Assembly (NCBI RefSeq): GCF_001500125.1
Contig: NZ_LQIV01000001.1
Location: forward strand, 248,001 to 312,000
DNA length: 64,000 bases
Direction: 5' to 3'
From: Mycobacterium sp. IS-1742
Lineage (GTDB): Bacteria > Actinomycetota > Actinomycetes > Mycobacteriales > Mycobacteriaceae
Positions 63,675-64,000 of this stretch are shown piece after piece. The position numbers and the translations under genes are program-made. Under the pieces are notes generated by a model. That model did not search any database, had not been told where the DNA came from, and was given only the letters and a program-made list of their open reading frames with translations. Position 1 is the stretch's first letter; every line of letters starts with the position of its first letter.

Positions 63675-64000
63675 ATGAACCCACTGCCTCAGCCAGCGGA
63701 AACGGCCTACCAGCGGATTCTCACAGCGCTCAATACCAGTGATCGCCAAGTCGTTGTCCGAGATGACCGTGCTATGGCACAGTGCCCGGCCCACGATGAC
63801 CGGAACCCGTCACTTGCCGTCACCGCGATAGAGGGTCAGGTGCTCATTTACTGCCATGCGGGCTGCGACACCGAATCGGTGGTCCGCGCGCTTGATATGA
63901 CGCTTGCTGATCTATTCGACGCTCCCCGCGGTGCCACGTATGTCTATCCCGACGAACGCCGGGTGCATCGTGACCCTCAGAAGCGGTTTCGCCAGTCCGG
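63675..64000 (+). CDS. Element-encoded DNA primase, N-terminal fragment
   Basis: An open frame from ATG 63675 runs off the window (108 codons). It begins MNPLPQPAETAYQRIL and has a CHC2-type zinc site: CPAHDDRNPSLAV near residue 37 and YCHAGCDTESV near residue 59. This matches the start of phage and ICE primases or primase-helicases, where the zinc module precedes a Toprim or AAA domain. The rest, and hence the full domain order, is outside the window. Confidence 0.8.
   Translation, partial: MNPLPQPAETAYQRILTALNTSDRQVVVRDDRAMAQCPAHDDRNPSLAVTAIEGQVLIYCHAGCDTESVVRALDMTLADLFDAPRGATYVYPDERRVHRDPQKRFRQS

Noticed and set aside
63426..63794. A 122-codon minus-strand frame over the excisionase end and primase start
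   Set aside because: No motif or ribosome site, and it lies opposite two supported plus-strand genes.

Overview
The window is a high-GC actinobacterial chromosome segment. Gene order, product lengths and signature genes (hpt-tilS-dacB-ppa, holB-cyclase-topA-cspA, a mini tad locus, acs, marP, crp, whiB4, ponA2) match the M. tuberculosis Rv3624c-Rv3684 backbone, so the host is a Mycobacterium or Mycolicibacterium. Its accessory genes (ureide catabolism, a large Pls-type NRPS, a TPR/Esp-like protein) suggest an environmental species. All Rv correspondences are from memory of gene order and length, not from a search.

Layout. 1-2.0 kb: end of a luciferase-like monooxygenase gene, an MDR dehydrogenase and a SIMPL lipoprotein. 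2.0-6.7 kb: hpt, tilS, a zinc metalloprotease and dacB on the minus strand, then ppa. 6.7-9.5 kb: OHCU decarboxylase, allantoicase and a membrane metallophosphoesterase. 9.4-11.5 kb: a frameshifted aldehyde dehydrogenase and a hypothetical gene. 11.5-12.7 kb: terC behind a candidate yybP-ykoY (Mn2+) riboswitch. 12.8-22.1 kb: a run of plus-strand genes joined by overlaps or short gaps, encoding a Pls/PosA-type NRPS, an M1 aminopeptidase, a flippase-like protein, GalE and a polytopic membrane protein. 22.2-25.2 kb: a TPR/EspE-like protein and a lipoprotein, less GC-rich than their surroundings. 25.2-36.0 kb: tRNA-Thr, holB, membrane adenylate cyclase, topA, an Rv3647c-like gene, cspA, a DEAD/DUF1998 helicase and an Rv3651-like sensor. 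36.0-40.5 kb: the tad/flp operon. 40.5-42.2 kb: two small RNAs, 6C (B11) and an Ms1/MTS2823-like RNA, flanking a HAD phosphatase. 42.2-61.1 kb: conserved backbone from an Rv3662c-like gene to the Cds1-like PLP enzyme. 61.3-64.0 kb: tRNA-Pro(CGG) carrying the end of an integrated element with integrase, XRE regulator, excisionase and a primase cut by the window edge.

Functional themes. Peptidoglycan is served by DacB, PonA2 and the acid-resistance protease MarP. Redox and sulfur functions include WhiB4, a TlpA-like thioredoxin, RidA and the Cds1-like enzyme. cAMP signalling links the cyclase and Crp. Many genes have a TANNNT -10 box 6-7 nt upstream of an ATG or GTG, so they are probably read from leaderless mRNAs. 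The most unusual block is the Pls-type NRPS, whose recalled specificity code resembles that for lysine, with its translationally coupled aminopeptidase and flippase. It could make, transport and trim a lysine-type homopeptide. The terC riboswitch reads divergently just beside it.
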